This document shows positions 46,620-55,575 of a DNA stretch of 64,000 nt, in pieces. The notes below the pieces were generated by a model. It saw only the letters and a program-made list of their open reading frames with translations, did not search any database and had not been told where the DNA came from. Made by a program: the position numbers and the translations under genes. The DNA is from Brevibacillus panacihumi W25 (GTDB taxonomy: Bacteria; Bacillota; Bacilli; Brevibacillales; Brevibacillaceae). The DNA lies in the NCBI RefSeq assembly GCF_000503775.1, contig NZ_KI629785.1:867501-931500 (forward strand), read 5' to 3'. The first letter of the stretch is position 1, and each line of letters opens with the position of its first letter.

Positions 46620-47993
46620 TTACATAAACATATTCGCGATCAAGAGACAAATCAAGCCGACAAACCAGGCAATCGTGGTAGGTACAGACCAGACCATGAT
46701 TTGTTCTTTGACGTTCTTGATGCCCAGCATGCGGTTAACGACCCAGAACAAGCTGTCGTTAAAGTAGGAGAAGATCATCGAACCCATTGCAGCGGCTTGA
46801 GCAGCCAATGCCATATTGACTTCCATGTTCCCCAGGATCGGTGCGGAAATCGATGCAGCGGTTACCATCGCGACCGTTCCGCTACCTTGGACCAGACGTA
46901 CCAGCGTCGAGACAAAGAACGGAATCAGAATCGCAGGCAAAGGCATCTCCGCAATTTTTCCGGCGATGAAATCCCCTGCGCCGCTCTCACGCAGTACGGC
47001 GCCAAGCGCGCCACCTGCACCAGTCACCAGAATAATAATCCCCGCTGTTTGAATACCCTCTTCCATCCGATCCAGCGTAGCGGAACGGCTCAGATGTCCG
47101 GCAAGCGCGTAGATTGCAGCAATCAAACCGATGCTCACCGCGATAATCGGTTTACCCAAGAAGATCAGAATTTCGTAAAAGCCGGTTGTCATCTCCAAAG
47201 CGGAGAGCGTTGTGTTGAGAAAAATAAGAATAATAGGGATGAGAATCGGCAACAAGGATCTGCCCAGGGAAGGCAGCTCTGTCGATTTTTTATCGGCCAG
47301 ATCCAAAAACTCTTGATAGGCGATTTTGGTATCCGGTCTGCTGAATCCCTCTTCCGAATCATCCGGAATTTGGTAGATTCGATTTCCCAACCATTTGGCA
47401 TACAGAACGCCGACGATCATGATCGGAATACCGAACAACAAGCCAAGTGCGATCATCACACCGATGTCGACTCCAAAAATCCCTGCTACGCCAAGCGGAC
47501 CTGGAGTTGGCGGCACCATGGAGTGCGTAATGACAAGACCGACAGCCAGTGCCACACCCAAGGAGATGACCGATTTTCCTGTTTTCTTTGAAAGCGCTTT
47601 TACAAGTGGGTTTAAAATAACGAATGCGGAGTCGACAAAGATCGGAATGGAGACGACATAACCCGCGATCGCCATCGCCCACTCTTCTTTTTTCTTGCCG
47701 ACAAACCGGATCAAGGAATAGGCAAGTGTTTCAGCGGCCCCGGATACTTCCAGAATCCGTCCGATCATGACGCCCAATCCAATAATAATCCCAATGGAAG
47801 CCAAGGTGCTGCCAAACCCTGCTGAAATGGTGTCCGCTACTTTCCCCGGCGGCATTCCGCCCACAATTCCTGCGATAGAAGCTGCAATAATCAGTGCGAG
47901 AAAGGCATGAATCTTGGTTCGCAAAACGAGAAAAATCAAAATGGCTACTGCCAGAACCAGGCCAACGACCATTTGTGTACCTGAGACATCCAT
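46620..47993 (-). CDS. GntP-family permease for a hydroxy-acid (probably D-threonate/D-erythronate)
   Basis: 457 residues, about twelve to fourteen membrane segments. GntP signatures include MIGRILEVSGAAETLAYSLI, GYVVSIPIFVDSAFVILNPL, MVPPTPGPLGVAGIFG and LVQGSGTVAMVTAASIS. The GntP family takes up gluconate and related acids by proton symport. As the last gene after a DUF1537 kinase and a PdxA2-type dehydrogenase, its substrate is most likely a four-carbon sugar acid. A 17-bp hairpin precedes it. A cre-like TTGAAAGCGCTTTTAC (47588-47603) lies inside it. Confidence 0.88.
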   Translation of the reverse strand: MDVSGTQMVVGLVLAVAILIFLVLRTKIHAFLALIIAASIAGIVGGMPPGKVADTISAGFGSTLASIGIIIGLGVMIGRILEVSGAAETLAYSLIRFVGKKKEEWAMAIAGYVVSIPIFVDSAFVILNPLVKALSKKTGKSVISLGVALAVGLVITHSMVPPTPGPLGVAGIFGVDIGVMIALGLLFGIPIMIVGVLYAKWLGNRIYQIPDDSEEGFSRPDTKIAYQEFLDLADKKSTELPSLGRSLLPILIPIILIFLNTTLSALEMTTGFYEILIFLGKPIIAVSIGLIAAIYALAGHLSRSATLDRMEEGIQTAGIIILVTGAGGALGAVLRESGAGDFIAGKIAEMPLPAILIPFFVSTLVRLVQGSGTVAMVTAASISAPILGNMEVNMALAAQAAAMGSMIFSYFNDSLFWVVNRMLGIKNVKEQIMVWSVPTTIAWFVGLICLLIANMFM

Positions 47994-48035
47994 ATCCCTG
48001 CTCCTCCTTTGTATGAAAGTGTTTACATTTGAATG

Positions 48036-48076
48036 GATTTGTAATGAAGGATCTGTTCAATCCTTCATTACAAATC
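48036..48076 (-). promoter_or_regulatory. 17-bp perfect hairpin between pdxA2 and the permease gene
   Basis: GATTTGTAATGAAGGAT, loop CTGTTCA, ATCCTTCATTACAAATC. There is no T-run on the minus strand, so it looks like an intercistronic stabiliser or attenuator rather than a full terminator. Confidence 0.65.
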
Positions 48077-48115
48077 TCTCATTCACTGACGCGAGATACG
48101 CCCTCTATCCCTGCC

Positions 48116-49129
48116 TTACAGGGTGTTGCTGGAGAACTTAGGCGCATATTGGGCTGCGAGCTTGATGCACTCCTCCATGCTGATGCTCTCTGCGATGTTC
48201 TTGCCTGCGATATCAAAGGCTGTACCGTGGTCGACAGAGGTGCGCAGGAAAGGCAACCCGTTGGTAATGGAGATGGTTCTGTGGAAGTCGGTCATTTTCG
48301 CTGCGATATGGCCTTGGTCATGGTAGAGCGACAGAACAGCATCATATCGTCCTTGCAGAGCTTGGAAGAATACGGAGTCTGCTGGTACCGGACCTACTGC
48401 ATTGATCCCTGCAGCCGCAGCCGCTTCAATTCCTGGCTTGATTTCTTCCACTTCTTCCATGCCGAACAGTCCGCCTTCGCCGCTGTGCGGGTTCAGACCG
48501 GCAACTGCAATTCGTCTCGATTCGACTCCCAAGCGCTGCAAGGCTTGGTCGCAGCGAACGAGGTAATCCTGCACTCTTTCTTTTGTCATCTGAGCGATCG
48601 CATCTTTTAAAGACAGATGGCGAGTCAGGAAGAAGATACGCATGCCATTCACTTCAAACATGGTCAGAGGATCTTTGGTGTTGGTAAGCGATTCGAGCAT
48701 CTCCGTATGGCCAATGAAAGGCACCTTCGCCGCTTTGAGCGATTCCTTGTTGATCGGAGTGGTAGCCAGCGCTTTCACTTCGCCATTCATCGCCAACTCT
48801 ACGGATTTTTTGATGTATTCAAAAGCACCCTGGCCGCATTGCGCCGATACTTGTCCGTATTCCAGCTTGTCCATATCGATATTGTTCAGATTGATGACAT
48901 CAACGGTGCCCAGCTCGTATTTTCCTTCAGCAGGAGTCTGCACTTCATTGATTTTCAAATCTGCGTTGACGATCTCGATTGCTTTTGCAAGCACCTTGGC
49001 ATCCCCTACTACCAACGGTTTGCACACATCGTAAATCTCTTTCTTTGTCAGGGATTTCATGGTAATTTCTGGTCCAATCCCTGCTGGATCACCCATTGGA
49101 ATGGCAATGATTTCTCTCGTTGCTGTCAT
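48116..49129 (-). CDS. PdxA2-type 4-phospho-D-threonate/D-erythronate dehydrogenase
   Basis: 337 residues of the PdxA family: [15 protein letters not shown] at the start, the metal-binding [15 protein letters not shown] and [33 protein letters not shown], and the C-terminal [16 protein letters not shown]. Beside a DUF1537 kinase these proteins act as PdxA2: they oxidise and decarboxylate 4-phospho-threonate or -erythronate to dihydroxyacetone phosphate instead of making vitamin B6. True PdxA in a Bacillus-type organism (which makes B6 via PdxST) would be out of place. Confidence 0.87.
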   Translation of the reverse strand: MTATREIIAIPMGDPAGIGPEITMKSLTKKEIYDVCKPLVVGDAKVLAKAIEIVNADLKINEVQTPAEGKYELGTVDVINLNNIDMDKLEYGQVSAQCGQGAFEYIKKSVELAMNGEVKALATTPINKESLKAAKVPFIGHTEMLESLTNTKDPLTMFEVNGMRIFFLTRHLSLKDAIAQMTKERVQDYLVRCDQALQRLGVESRRIAVAGLNPHSGEGGLFGMEEVEEIKPGIEAAAAAGINAVGPVPADSVFFQALQGRYDAVLSLYHDQGHIAAKMTDFHRTISITNGLPFLRTSVDHGTAFDIAGKNIAESISMEECIKLAAQYAPKFSSNTL

Positions 49130-49142
49130 GTCTGGTTCCTCC

Positions 49143-50429
49143 TTAACATTTTGCCAATAAATATTGAATGCTGGTGTAGATGGCTTTCTTGTCTCCTGCC
49201 ATGCCGCCCTTGGTGATTAGCGGTATGCCATCGAGATATCCCCCGATGAGATGCCCGTAGGCGATCAGGGGAAGCACCTCTACCTCCAGCTTGATTCCTT
49301 CTGCTCGGCCGATGGCGCACAGTGATGCGGTGACATCTCCGCCGCTGGTGAAGCAGCCTCCGATTTCATACTCACTCTTCTGGATCACCAGTCGCGTGAT
49401 TTTCCCGAGACCATCTGCAATTCGCTTCGCAAGACTGTCCTGGGTCGTATTCTGTTCTTTGGCAATTTCCTTCAGGTTAAGCGGCTCGGCCATCGGGGAA
49501 TTGGTGGTGATGATCAGAATCGACTGCTTCTTCATCTCTTCCAGGACGACCTGAATCACGCGATCCGTCTCTTCGTCCCAGGACTCCGTCATGCTCGCCA
49601 ATTTTTTCGCGTCCACGTAGATGGGCTGAGCATTTGTTTTTTCCACCAGATATTGCAGCTGGCTCGCCGCGTTCGTCGTAATGCTGCCGACCGTCACAAT
49701 GATCTTCTTGTCGTTGGCGTGCTGGCGAGCAAACACTTTGGAGTAGATGGCGGACAGCGGTCCCGGATCGACGGGAACCATCTGGTACTCCTTGATCGCT
49801 GCCATCGCTCTGGCAATCGATTCGATCTCCTCATCTGTCACGGCATCCATCACCAGAATCCGTTTGCCCTCCGCGATATGCGCTCGCATCGCCTGCTCCG
49901 TCTCCTTTTCGCCTGCCAAAACCGTTTCCAGACCGATATAGGAAACCGGATATTTGCTTTGTTTTTGCACGATGGCAGGCACGTAGGATTGCGTAACCGG
50001 CGCGACCGGATCATGCGCTACGTCCGTCGTCTGCAGAGGAACCCCATTCACCAGCAGGTAGCCCCCTGAGGTAATGCGCCCTGAATCCGGATAGGAGGCT
50101 ACAACTACCGCCACCGCTTTATCACCAAGCCCGGCAAGTACCGTATCGATTTCTACCCCTATGTTTCCTCGCACCGTACTGTCGATTCGTTTGCAGATGA
50201 CATCTGCGCCCCATTTTTTGAGGTTTTCCAGCACGGTCTTGACTCTCATCTGCGCAACATCTTCTCTGGCATATCGGCTGTCCGTATCCACCATCACGGC
50301 GTTGTAGGAATCCGAAGAGGGAAGATTGTTGTAGTGAACCATCGTAGCTGCTTCAAAGCCTTGCCGGGCGAGTCTCACCCCTGTCGCATTTGCTCCTGTC
50401 AGGTCATCTGCAATGACTCCAATTTTCAT
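49143..50429 (-). CDS. Four-carbon acid sugar kinase (DUF1537 family)
   Basis: 428 residues. N-terminal DUF1537 domain: [18 protein letters not shown] (the DDLTGA substrate loop) and [18 protein letters not shown]-terminal nucleotide-binding domain: [21 protein letters not shown] sequence ([15 protein letters not shown]) and [19 protein letters not shown] ending in TKGG. The family phosphorylates D-threonate, D-erythronate or 4-oxo relatives. It overlaps the upstream regulator gene by four bases and lies 13 bases ahead of the PdxA2 gene, so the three are one operon. Confidence 0.9.
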   Translation of the reverse strand: MKIGVIADDLTGANATGVRLARQGFEAATMVHYNNLPSSDSYNAVMVDTDSRYAREDVAQMRVKTVLENLKKWGADVICKRIDSTVRGNIGVEIDTVLAGLGDKAVAVVVASYPDSGRITSGGYLLVNGVPLQTTDVAHDPVAPVTQSYVPAIVQKQSKYPVSYIGLETVLAGEKETEQAMRAHIAEGKRILVMDAVTDEEIESIARAMAAIKEYQMVPVDPGPLSAIYSKVFARQHANDKKIIVTVGSITTNAASQLQYLVEKTNAQPIYVDAKKLASMTESWDEETDRVIQVVLEEMKKQSILIITTNSPMAEPLNLKEIAKEQNTTQDSLAKRIADGLGKITRLVIQKSEYEIGGCFTSGGDVTASLCAIGRAEGIKLEVEVLPLIAYGHLIGGYLDGIPLITKGGMAGDKKAIYTSIQYLLAKC

Positions 50430-51205
50430 GTGGCCTCACCCACCTCTGCTGTCACAACTTTCAGATGTTCTTTTATTTTTTCCAGGTCTTCCGATGATAA
50501 TCCATCATCTGTAATCAAACCGTCGAGATCGGACAAGTCGCATACCTTCGTGAATGACTTCTGGTCAAACTTGCTGGAGTCTGCAACCATCCAAGTAGTG
50601 CCGGCAGCTTCTATCATCAGCTTCTTGATGGAAGCCTTTTCAAAGGTCGTTACGGTAATTCCCGCCTCTACATGAACCGCATGCGCACCCAGGAAAAACA
50701 GGTCGACGTGGATGTTTTTCAGGATTTGCTCCGTCAACGGACCGAACAAAGCCCCTACCGTGTTTTGCAGCTCTCCGCCCGCCACGATCACTTTAACCTC
50801 GCTGTCCATCAGTTCGGCGGCGATTTTGATATCGTTGGTCACTACGGTCAGATTCTTTTTATCCTTCAGCAATCTGGCTATTTCAAGGGTAGTCGTGCCT
50901 GAGTCCAGCAGGATCGTCGAGTGTTCCTGAATCAGCGTTACGGCTTTTCGGGCAATTTCCCGCTTCTGTCTGCTGTACTTCCCCTCTTTGGTGAGAAAGG
51001 GTGTTTCATGTATCAAGGGCTTGTTGAGAATCGCCCCTCCAAATGTACGGATGATCTTTTCTTCCTCTTCCAAAATGGACAAGTCTCTGCGAATGGTCAT
51101 CGCCGACACATTCAACTGCTCGGCCAGCTGGTCGATATCGATCTTCTCGTCTTTGCTAAGCTGCTCCAAAATCCACGTTCTGCGCTCTTTTGGCAACAAA
51201 GTCAT
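50426..51205 (-). CDS. DeoR-family transcriptional regulator of the sugar-acid operon
   Basis: 259 residues. The DeoR helix-turn-helix IDQLAEQLNVSAMTIRRDLSIL is near residues 25-45. The C-terminal sugar-phosphate-sensing domain has ILLDSGTTTLEIARLL, LTVVTNDIKIAAEL, VIVAGGELQNTVGALFGPL and MVADSSKFDQKSF. It heads the operon and probably responds to a phosphorylated sugar acid. Start is uncertain: GTG 51208, ATG 51205 and TTG 51199 all follow AACAAGGG closely; the TTG has the best spacing. Confidence 0.88.
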   Translation of the reverse strand: MTLLPKERRTWILEQLSKDEKIDIDQLAEQLNVSAMTIRRDLSILEEEEKIIRTFGGAILNKPLIHETPFLTKEGKYSRQKREIARKAVTLIQEHSTILLDSGTTTLEIARLLKDKKNLTVVTNDIKIAAELMDSEVKVIVAGGELQNTVGALFGPLTEQILKNIHVDLFFLGAHAVHVEAGITVTTFEKASIKKLMIEAAGTTWMVADSSKFDQKSFTKVCDLSDLDGLITDDGLSSEDLEKIKEHLKVVTAEVGEAT

Positions 51206-51238
51206 CACCCTTGTTAATTTAGAACATTTTATAATGGT

Positions 51239-51298
51239 ATTATGTTATTCTCGAACAATTTTGTCAAGGAACAAAAGTTTATTATGTTCAAAATGAAC
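51239..51298 (-). promoter_or_regulatory. Promoter and GAACA operator repeats of the DeoR operon
   Basis: Minus strand: TTGACA (51267-51262), 17 bases, CATAAT (51244-51239). Around it GAACA/TGTTC recurs: 51222-51226, 51253-51257, 51270-51274 and the inverted pair TGTTCA-AAA-TGAACA at 51284-51298. Repeats of this type are usual for DeoR regulators; binding is inferred. Confidence 0.65.
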
Positions 51299-51360
51299 AG
51301 TTGTATTGAAAAGGTTAGACATGACGGTTTTGGTGGCTCTATGAGTAAACAAAAGAAACC

Positions 51361-51387
51361 CCTGGCGAGAAGGATTTTCTCGTCAGG
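51361..51387 (-). terminator. Rho-independent terminator of the Ig/propeller gene
   Basis: CCTGGCGAGAA, 4-base loop, TTCTCGTCAGG with one G-T pair; minus-strand exit GGTTTCTTTTGTTT. Confidence 0.75.
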
Positions 51388-51406
51388 AGTTCTATGGATC
51401 TGGGAT

Positions 51407-51907
51407 TTATTTTACTGTGACGGGGAATTGGAGGGTTTCCCCAGCGTACGTAACTGTAATCATGACTGTGCCGCGTTTTTTTGCTTCGATGATAATTTCA
51501 TCTGTGGAATGAATGCTCAGGTCTACTCCATGTATAATTTCGATGATATCTTCGTTTGAAACGCTCCATTCTGCATAAGCAGCTGCCGGTCGTAAGTATT
51601 TATCTCCCAGGTCAGCATAAAGCATCACACTTTGACTATCGCCGATACGCAGATCACGATCCTCCTTTTCCAACTGCAGTCGGGTCGGGGGACGGTCCGA
51701 GACGATGAGCCCTTTTCGCACCGTGTGCCCTTTATATTGGCCGATAATCAGGATACTCCCCGGGTACAAAGCCTTTATCTTATTATCTTCCAAGGAATAT
51801 ACTCGACCATCGTCTCCCCAAACTTTAATATTCATTTTCGTACTCACATCTTCTTTTTTTTCCATCTGTATATGTGGCGGTAGCCTTAATTTGAAAAGTT
51901 TCCCCAA
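51407..51907 (-). CDS. C-terminal Ig-like part of the secreted propeller protein, out of frame
   Basis: Downstream of the A8 tract at 51854-51861 this frame continues the domain begun in the upstream gene (TYTDGKK | EDVSTKMNIKVWGDDG), then gives a bacterial Ig-like module (VWGDDGRVYSLEDNKIKALY) and another (YAEWSVSNEDIIEI ... AGETLQFPVTVK). The possible start at 51907 has no clear ribosome binding site. It is best read as the second half of one gene separated by a single extra A; it would be made only if slippage or a correction restores the frame. Confidence 0.7.
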   Translation of the reverse strand: MGKLFKLRLPPHIQMEKKEDVSTKMNIKVWGDDGRVYSLEDNKIKALYPGSILIIGQYKGHTVRKGLIVSDRPPTRLQLEKEDRDLRIGDSQSVMLYADLGDKYLRPAAAYAEWSVSNEDIIEIIHGVDLSIHSTDEIIIEAKKRGTVMITVTYAGETLQFPVTVK

Positions 51908-53426
51908 TTTTAAGAAGGCCGTTTTTGCCTGAGAATTGCACCGTTTTTACAATTTTTTGCCCTTTATCTGGTTTTACTTTTAGTAAATATACATCTTCAC
52001 CATTGAGATCAGAACGTGCCTTGCCCACTAGCACGTACTCTCCCTCTTTCGTTTCCCGGACTTCGTTTACCCATTCCCCATTATCAAATCCGAAATGCTT
52101 TTCCCAGATAACCTTTCCTTTTTCATCTAATTTATACAAGATAGTGACTTGTGTATTATCTTTAAATATGAATGCATTAGTCGCGACAATATAGCCGCCA
52201 TCACTGGCTTGGATAACTCCTGCTATTCTCTGATTTTTATCATATGGTGGTCCTTCAATCGTCCTCCTCCATTTGATTTTTCCTTTTTCGTCGACTTTCA
52301 CTACTCCATCTTCTGCATAAGTCACAATGCCACCATCATTTGTGATATCCATGAACGTAAGGATTTGCCCTACATCTTTTGTCCATAATGTTTTCCCAGA
52401 TTGATTCACCTTGGTTACATAATTCCCCAGAACATAGTAGCCTTCATCACTCGTTTGCCGCACCAGGTCAGCACCATTTTTAATTTTCGTCTTCCATTTC
52501 TCTCTACCCGACTTATCTAGTTTAATAATGGCTTCACCAGTTGCCAAAATAAATCCATCATCTTTTGTTTGCTCTACGTATCCTCCCCAATATTTACCGG
52601 TCAATGGAAACTCCTTCGACCATCGGACGCTCCCGTTCACGTTCAACTTGCGCAAAATTATAGTTCTCCCTTTTCGCCCCTCGCTATTGCTAAGCATTAC
52701 ATATCCTCCATCACTTGTTAGACGGATAGTTCTGGGAGACTCCTTTCCTTTCATTGCAATCTTTTTTTCCCACTCAAATGCCCCGTTTTTTTTCACTTTC
52801 AAAGCAAACAGTTCATCGCTTTTCCATCCTCGAGAAATTCCGAGCACTATAAAACCGCCATCTGAAGTCGGAGAGCCTGAAAAAGCTTCTTCATTAAGCC
52901 CTTTATCGTACATGAATTCCCACAATACTTCGTCGCTAAAATTGACACTCACATGAAGATTGACTTGGAAATCCAGATAGGAAGCAGTAATGATCGCCCG
53001 CCCCTCATCGAATACCTCGATTTTGCCGTCTTTTACATCTACAATAGAAGTATTACTGCTTGTCCATTCGACTTTTTTGGTGACATCTTCCTTACTTTTG
53101 TCCTTGTAATGGATGTAAGCAATGACGTTCGATTTTCCCCTTTTCGAGAAATGTAGCTGCGTCTTGGAAAGCGTAAGTTGGGTTGGTTGTTCTCGTGAAA
53201 CGCTCTTTTTTCCTCGAACATTTTCCTCTTCTTCGCGACTGTCATATTTTGTATGCGAAGTACTTAACTTGTCTAGGCTTTCTAAACGACCATCTTGTGC
53301 TCCGTAGATCAGCGGATAGTCATCCATAAACGAATCCTTACCAAATGCCACTCCTATAGGCAATAGAGTTGCCATGAAGCATGCTGCTACAAGTATATGG
53401 GCAACCTTTCTAGTCAAACCTTTCAC
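51825..53426 (-). CDS. Secreted Ig-like and beta-propeller protein, first part (frameshifted near its end)
   Basis: 533 residues. Signal peptide ILVAACFMATLLPIGVAFG. An Ig-like (Big-type) module with LTLSKTQLHFSKRGKSNVIA and VEWTSSNTSIVDV. Then seven or so repeats of about 45 residues with T(S/K)DGG(Y/F)(I/V) and G...W.K, a propeller-like array (SPTSDGGFIVLGIS, LTSDGGYVMLSNS, QASDGGYIVATNA). A second Ig-like domain starts at LLKIGETFQIKATATYTDG and goes out of frame at the A8 tract, ending RRCEYENEY. GTG start after TGGGGGATATGAT. The region is AT-rich. Likely a surface or adhesive protein; function unknown. Confidence 0.78.
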   Translation of the reverse strand: MKGLTRKVAHILVAACFMATLLPIGVAFGKDSFMDDYPLIYGAQDGRLESLDKLSTSHTKYDSREEEENVRGKKSVSREQPTQLTLSKTQLHFSKRGKSNVIAYIHYKDKSKEDVTKKVEWTSSNTSIVDVKDGKIEVFDEGRAIITASYLDFQVNLHVSVNFSDEVLWEFMYDKGLNEEAFSGSPTSDGGFIVLGISRGWKSDELFALKVKKNGAFEWEKKIAMKGKESPRTIRLTSDGGYVMLSNSEGRKGRTIILRKLNVNGSVRWSKEFPLTGKYWGGYVEQTKDDGFILATGEAIIKLDKSGREKWKTKIKNGADLVRQTSDEGYYVLGNYVTKVNQSGKTLWTKDVGQILTFMDITNDGGIVTYAEDGVVKVDEKGKIKWRRTIEGPPYDKNQRIAGVIQASDGGYIVATNAFIFKDNTQVTILYKLDEKGKVIWEKHFGFDNGEWVNEVRETKEGEYVLVGKARSDLNGEDVYLLKVKPDKGQKIVKTVQFSGKNGLLKIGETFQIKATATYTDGKKRRCEYENEY

Positions 53427-53510
53427 ATCATATCCCCCAATGCTTTTAATTGAGTTTTCTTTCTATTTTGCTTGTACTTCTTTCACCAGAAAATCACCCC
53501 CTTTCAAGTA

Positions 53511-55411
53511 ATCGGGTAGGAGGCTACCCATTATTTGGGCAGCCGACCTCCCACACCACCGTACGTACCGTTCGGTATACGGCGGTTCCTAAGTTTACGC
53601 AGTGACTTGTCGATAATAATCTGAAAAGAATATGAAACCGAGTCCTTTGATCGTGTTGTTTCCGAGGGATTGGGCGAGGATGGGACTATTGGAGGTTCTC
53701 CAGTAGCTCTTTCTTGTGTTTGCGTATTCCCATGCCTTCTGGTCTTGGACTCCGAATAATTTCAGCATTTTAAACCTTGTCCTTATCCGTTTCCATTGCT
53801 TCCAGTAGATCATGCGAATTCGCCTTCGCATCCATTCATCCGTGGTTTGGAGCAGTTTCTTCATGTCGGCAATTTTGAAATAGTTCACCCAGCCCATGAT
53901 ATATCGTCTGAGCTTCACGGCTCTGTCTTCGTTTCCTATTCCGTTGCTTCTTGCGGTCAACTCCTTAACCTTGGTTTTCATCTTCACGATGGATTTCGGA
54001 TGGATTCTGACTCTCGTCTGCCCCTTGAGGGAGTAAAATGAGAAACCAAGAAATTTGACCTTCCTCGCCTCATCCACGACCGTCTTCTCCCGATTTACTT
54101 TGAGGAAGAGTTTCTTCTCGATAAAGGGGAGGATGTTCCTCAGCGCTCGCTCAGCACTTTTTCTGCTCTTGCAGAAGATGAGCAGATCGTCCGCATAGCG
54201 GACGAACCTATGACCTCTGTTTTCCAGTTCTGTGTCCAATTCGTTCAGCATGATATTGCTAAGTATTGGACTCAGATTGCCCCCTTGCGGTACACCGACT
54301 TCCGTTTCTTCAAACTTATGCTTCACGATGACGCCAGCTTTTAGGTACTTGTGTATGAGTGAGATGACCCGCCCGTCCTTGATGGTTCTCGATAATACCT
54401 CGACGAGTTTACTTTGATTCACGGTGTCGAAGTATTTCTCCAAGTCCATATCCACCACGTATTTGTACCCTTCTTGTATGTTCGCCTGACTTCTTCTGAT
54501 TGCATCATGTGCGCTTCGTTTGGGGCGGAAGCCGAAACTATTCTCGGAGAACTCTTTCTCATAGATCGGCGTAAGCACTTGCGCTATGGCTTGTTGGATG
54601 ACTCGATCAACAACCGTCGGGATTCCCAGGTTTCTTTTCTTTCCATTCTCTTTGGGGATTTCTACCCTCCGAACGGGGTTCGGACGGTATTTCCCGTCCA
54701 GGATTGATTGCCTGAGTGTCTCCCCATTCTCTTTGAGATGTTGTAGAAGTTCATCCACTCCCATCCCATCAATTCCGTGGGAGCCTTTGTTCGCTTTGAC
54801 TCTCTTGAACGCTTCGTTCAGATTGTTCCTGCTCACAATTTTCTCGAGCAATCCATCCTTCGGCAAGTCTGTGTTGGTGTTATCCGTTTCAGTTATCCTC
54901 GCAGGAATGTGCGCTCCCGCATATCCTTCGTGTTCCGCACTATCTTTCTGCGTGAAGCCTTCCGTTGGAAGTTGGCTGCCCTTTGCTCCTGTTTTGGTAA
55001 CTTTCATTGACTCACACCTCCTTAGGTTCGGCCCTTCCCGCATGTTGTCGACTGCATGCGGTACTATGGCGTCTGCTGACTTCTCATGATAAATCTTGTT
55101 TCAACCGTGATTCGAAGTGCATCTCCTCACGTCCATGAGACCTCCCACGGTAAGACGATTCACTTTCCTTCCATATACCCACATCATTTACATTGGTACG
55201 TCCGTGTAGTTAATTGGACTTCGTCTTGTTTGGCAGACTCATCCCGTATCCTATGCCTGATGATGTTCGTGTTCCTTGGGCCGGAAGTTTGCCTCCAGCT
55301 TCCTTTGGATTCCACCTCGCGGTGGACACCCTTGCTCTTGGCTAGTGGTTGGTAACTACAAACCCCCACAGTGGACTTTCACCACCTAGTTAATCGCCAT
55401 GCGTGGCACAC
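53511..55411 (-). mobile_element. Intact group II intron, class C-like, 1901 bp
   Basis: The 5' end GTGTGCCACGCATGGCG is at 55411. Domains I-III extend to about 55010 (CCACCGCGAGGTGGAATCC is conserved with intron 1), then the maturase gene, then domain V/VI (GAACCGCCGTATACCGAACG ... CTCCTACCCGAT) ending at 53511. It lies directly after the terminator at 55413-55444, the insertion preference of class C. Boundaries come from alignment with intron 1 and the GUGYG/AY rule. Confidence 0.85.
53595..55007 (-). CDS. ltrA: Group II intron reverse transcriptase/maturase
   Basis: About 470 residues. RT domain: GSHGIDGMGVDELLQHL, LGIPTVVDRVIQQAIAQ, VDMDLEKYFDTVNQSKL, GVPQGGNLSPILSNI and the catalytic RYADDLLIFCKS near residue 290. 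Maturase domain X: MGWVNYFKIADMKKLLQ ... WMRRRIRMIYWKQWKR. No HNH endonuclease domain follows, as in class C. The ATG at 55007 follows GGAGGTGTGAGTCA. No frameshift is seen. Confidence 0.93.
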   Translation of the reverse strand: MKVTKTGAKGSQLPTEGFTQKDSAEHEGYAGAHIPARITETDNTNTDLPKDGLLEKIVSRNNLNEAFKRVKANKGSHGIDGMGVDELLQHLKENGETLRQSILDGKYRPNPVRRVEIPKENGKKRNLGIPTVVDRVIQQAIAQVLTPIYEKEFSENSFGFRPKRSAHDAIRRSQANIQEGYKYVVDMDLEKYFDTVNQSKLVEVLSRTIKDGRVISLIHKYLKAGVIVKHKFEETEVGVPQGGNLSPILSNIMLNELDTELENRGHRFVRYADDLLIFCKSRKSAERALRNILPFIEKKLFLKVNREKTVVDEARKVKFLGFSFYSLKGQTRVRIHPKSIVKMKTKVKELTARSNGIGNEDRAVKLRRYIMGWVNYFKIADMKKLLQTTDEWMRRRIRMIYWKQWKRIRTRFKMLKLFGVQDQKAWEYANTRKSYWRTSNSPILAQSLGNNTIKGLGFIFFSDYYRQVTA

Positions 55412-55412
55412 C

Positions 55413-55444
55413 AAAAAAAAGCTATTTCCACATAGGAAAATAGC
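55413..55444 (-). terminator. Terminator of the MetX-like gene and 5' exon of intron 2
   Basis: Minus strand GCTATTTTCC, TATG, TGGAAATAGC (one bulge), then TTTTTTTT and GG before the intron's GTGTG. Confidence 0.85.
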
Positions 55445-55575
55445 CGTATACCAAAACGGAAACGATACTTGGTAACTCAGCCATCTTAGTTCATGGAACC
55501 TTAGACCTGTAGCTTTGCGAAGTTTTCATTCTACATAATTCGACATATTTAAAAGAGTATGGTGGCAATGATGAT

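Noticed and set aside
53470..53510. A seven-codon frame (MKEVQAK) after AAAGGGGG downstream of intron 2
   Set aside because: It has a plausible ribosome binding site but is too short and lies in the intron's 3' exon; nothing else supports a leader peptide.
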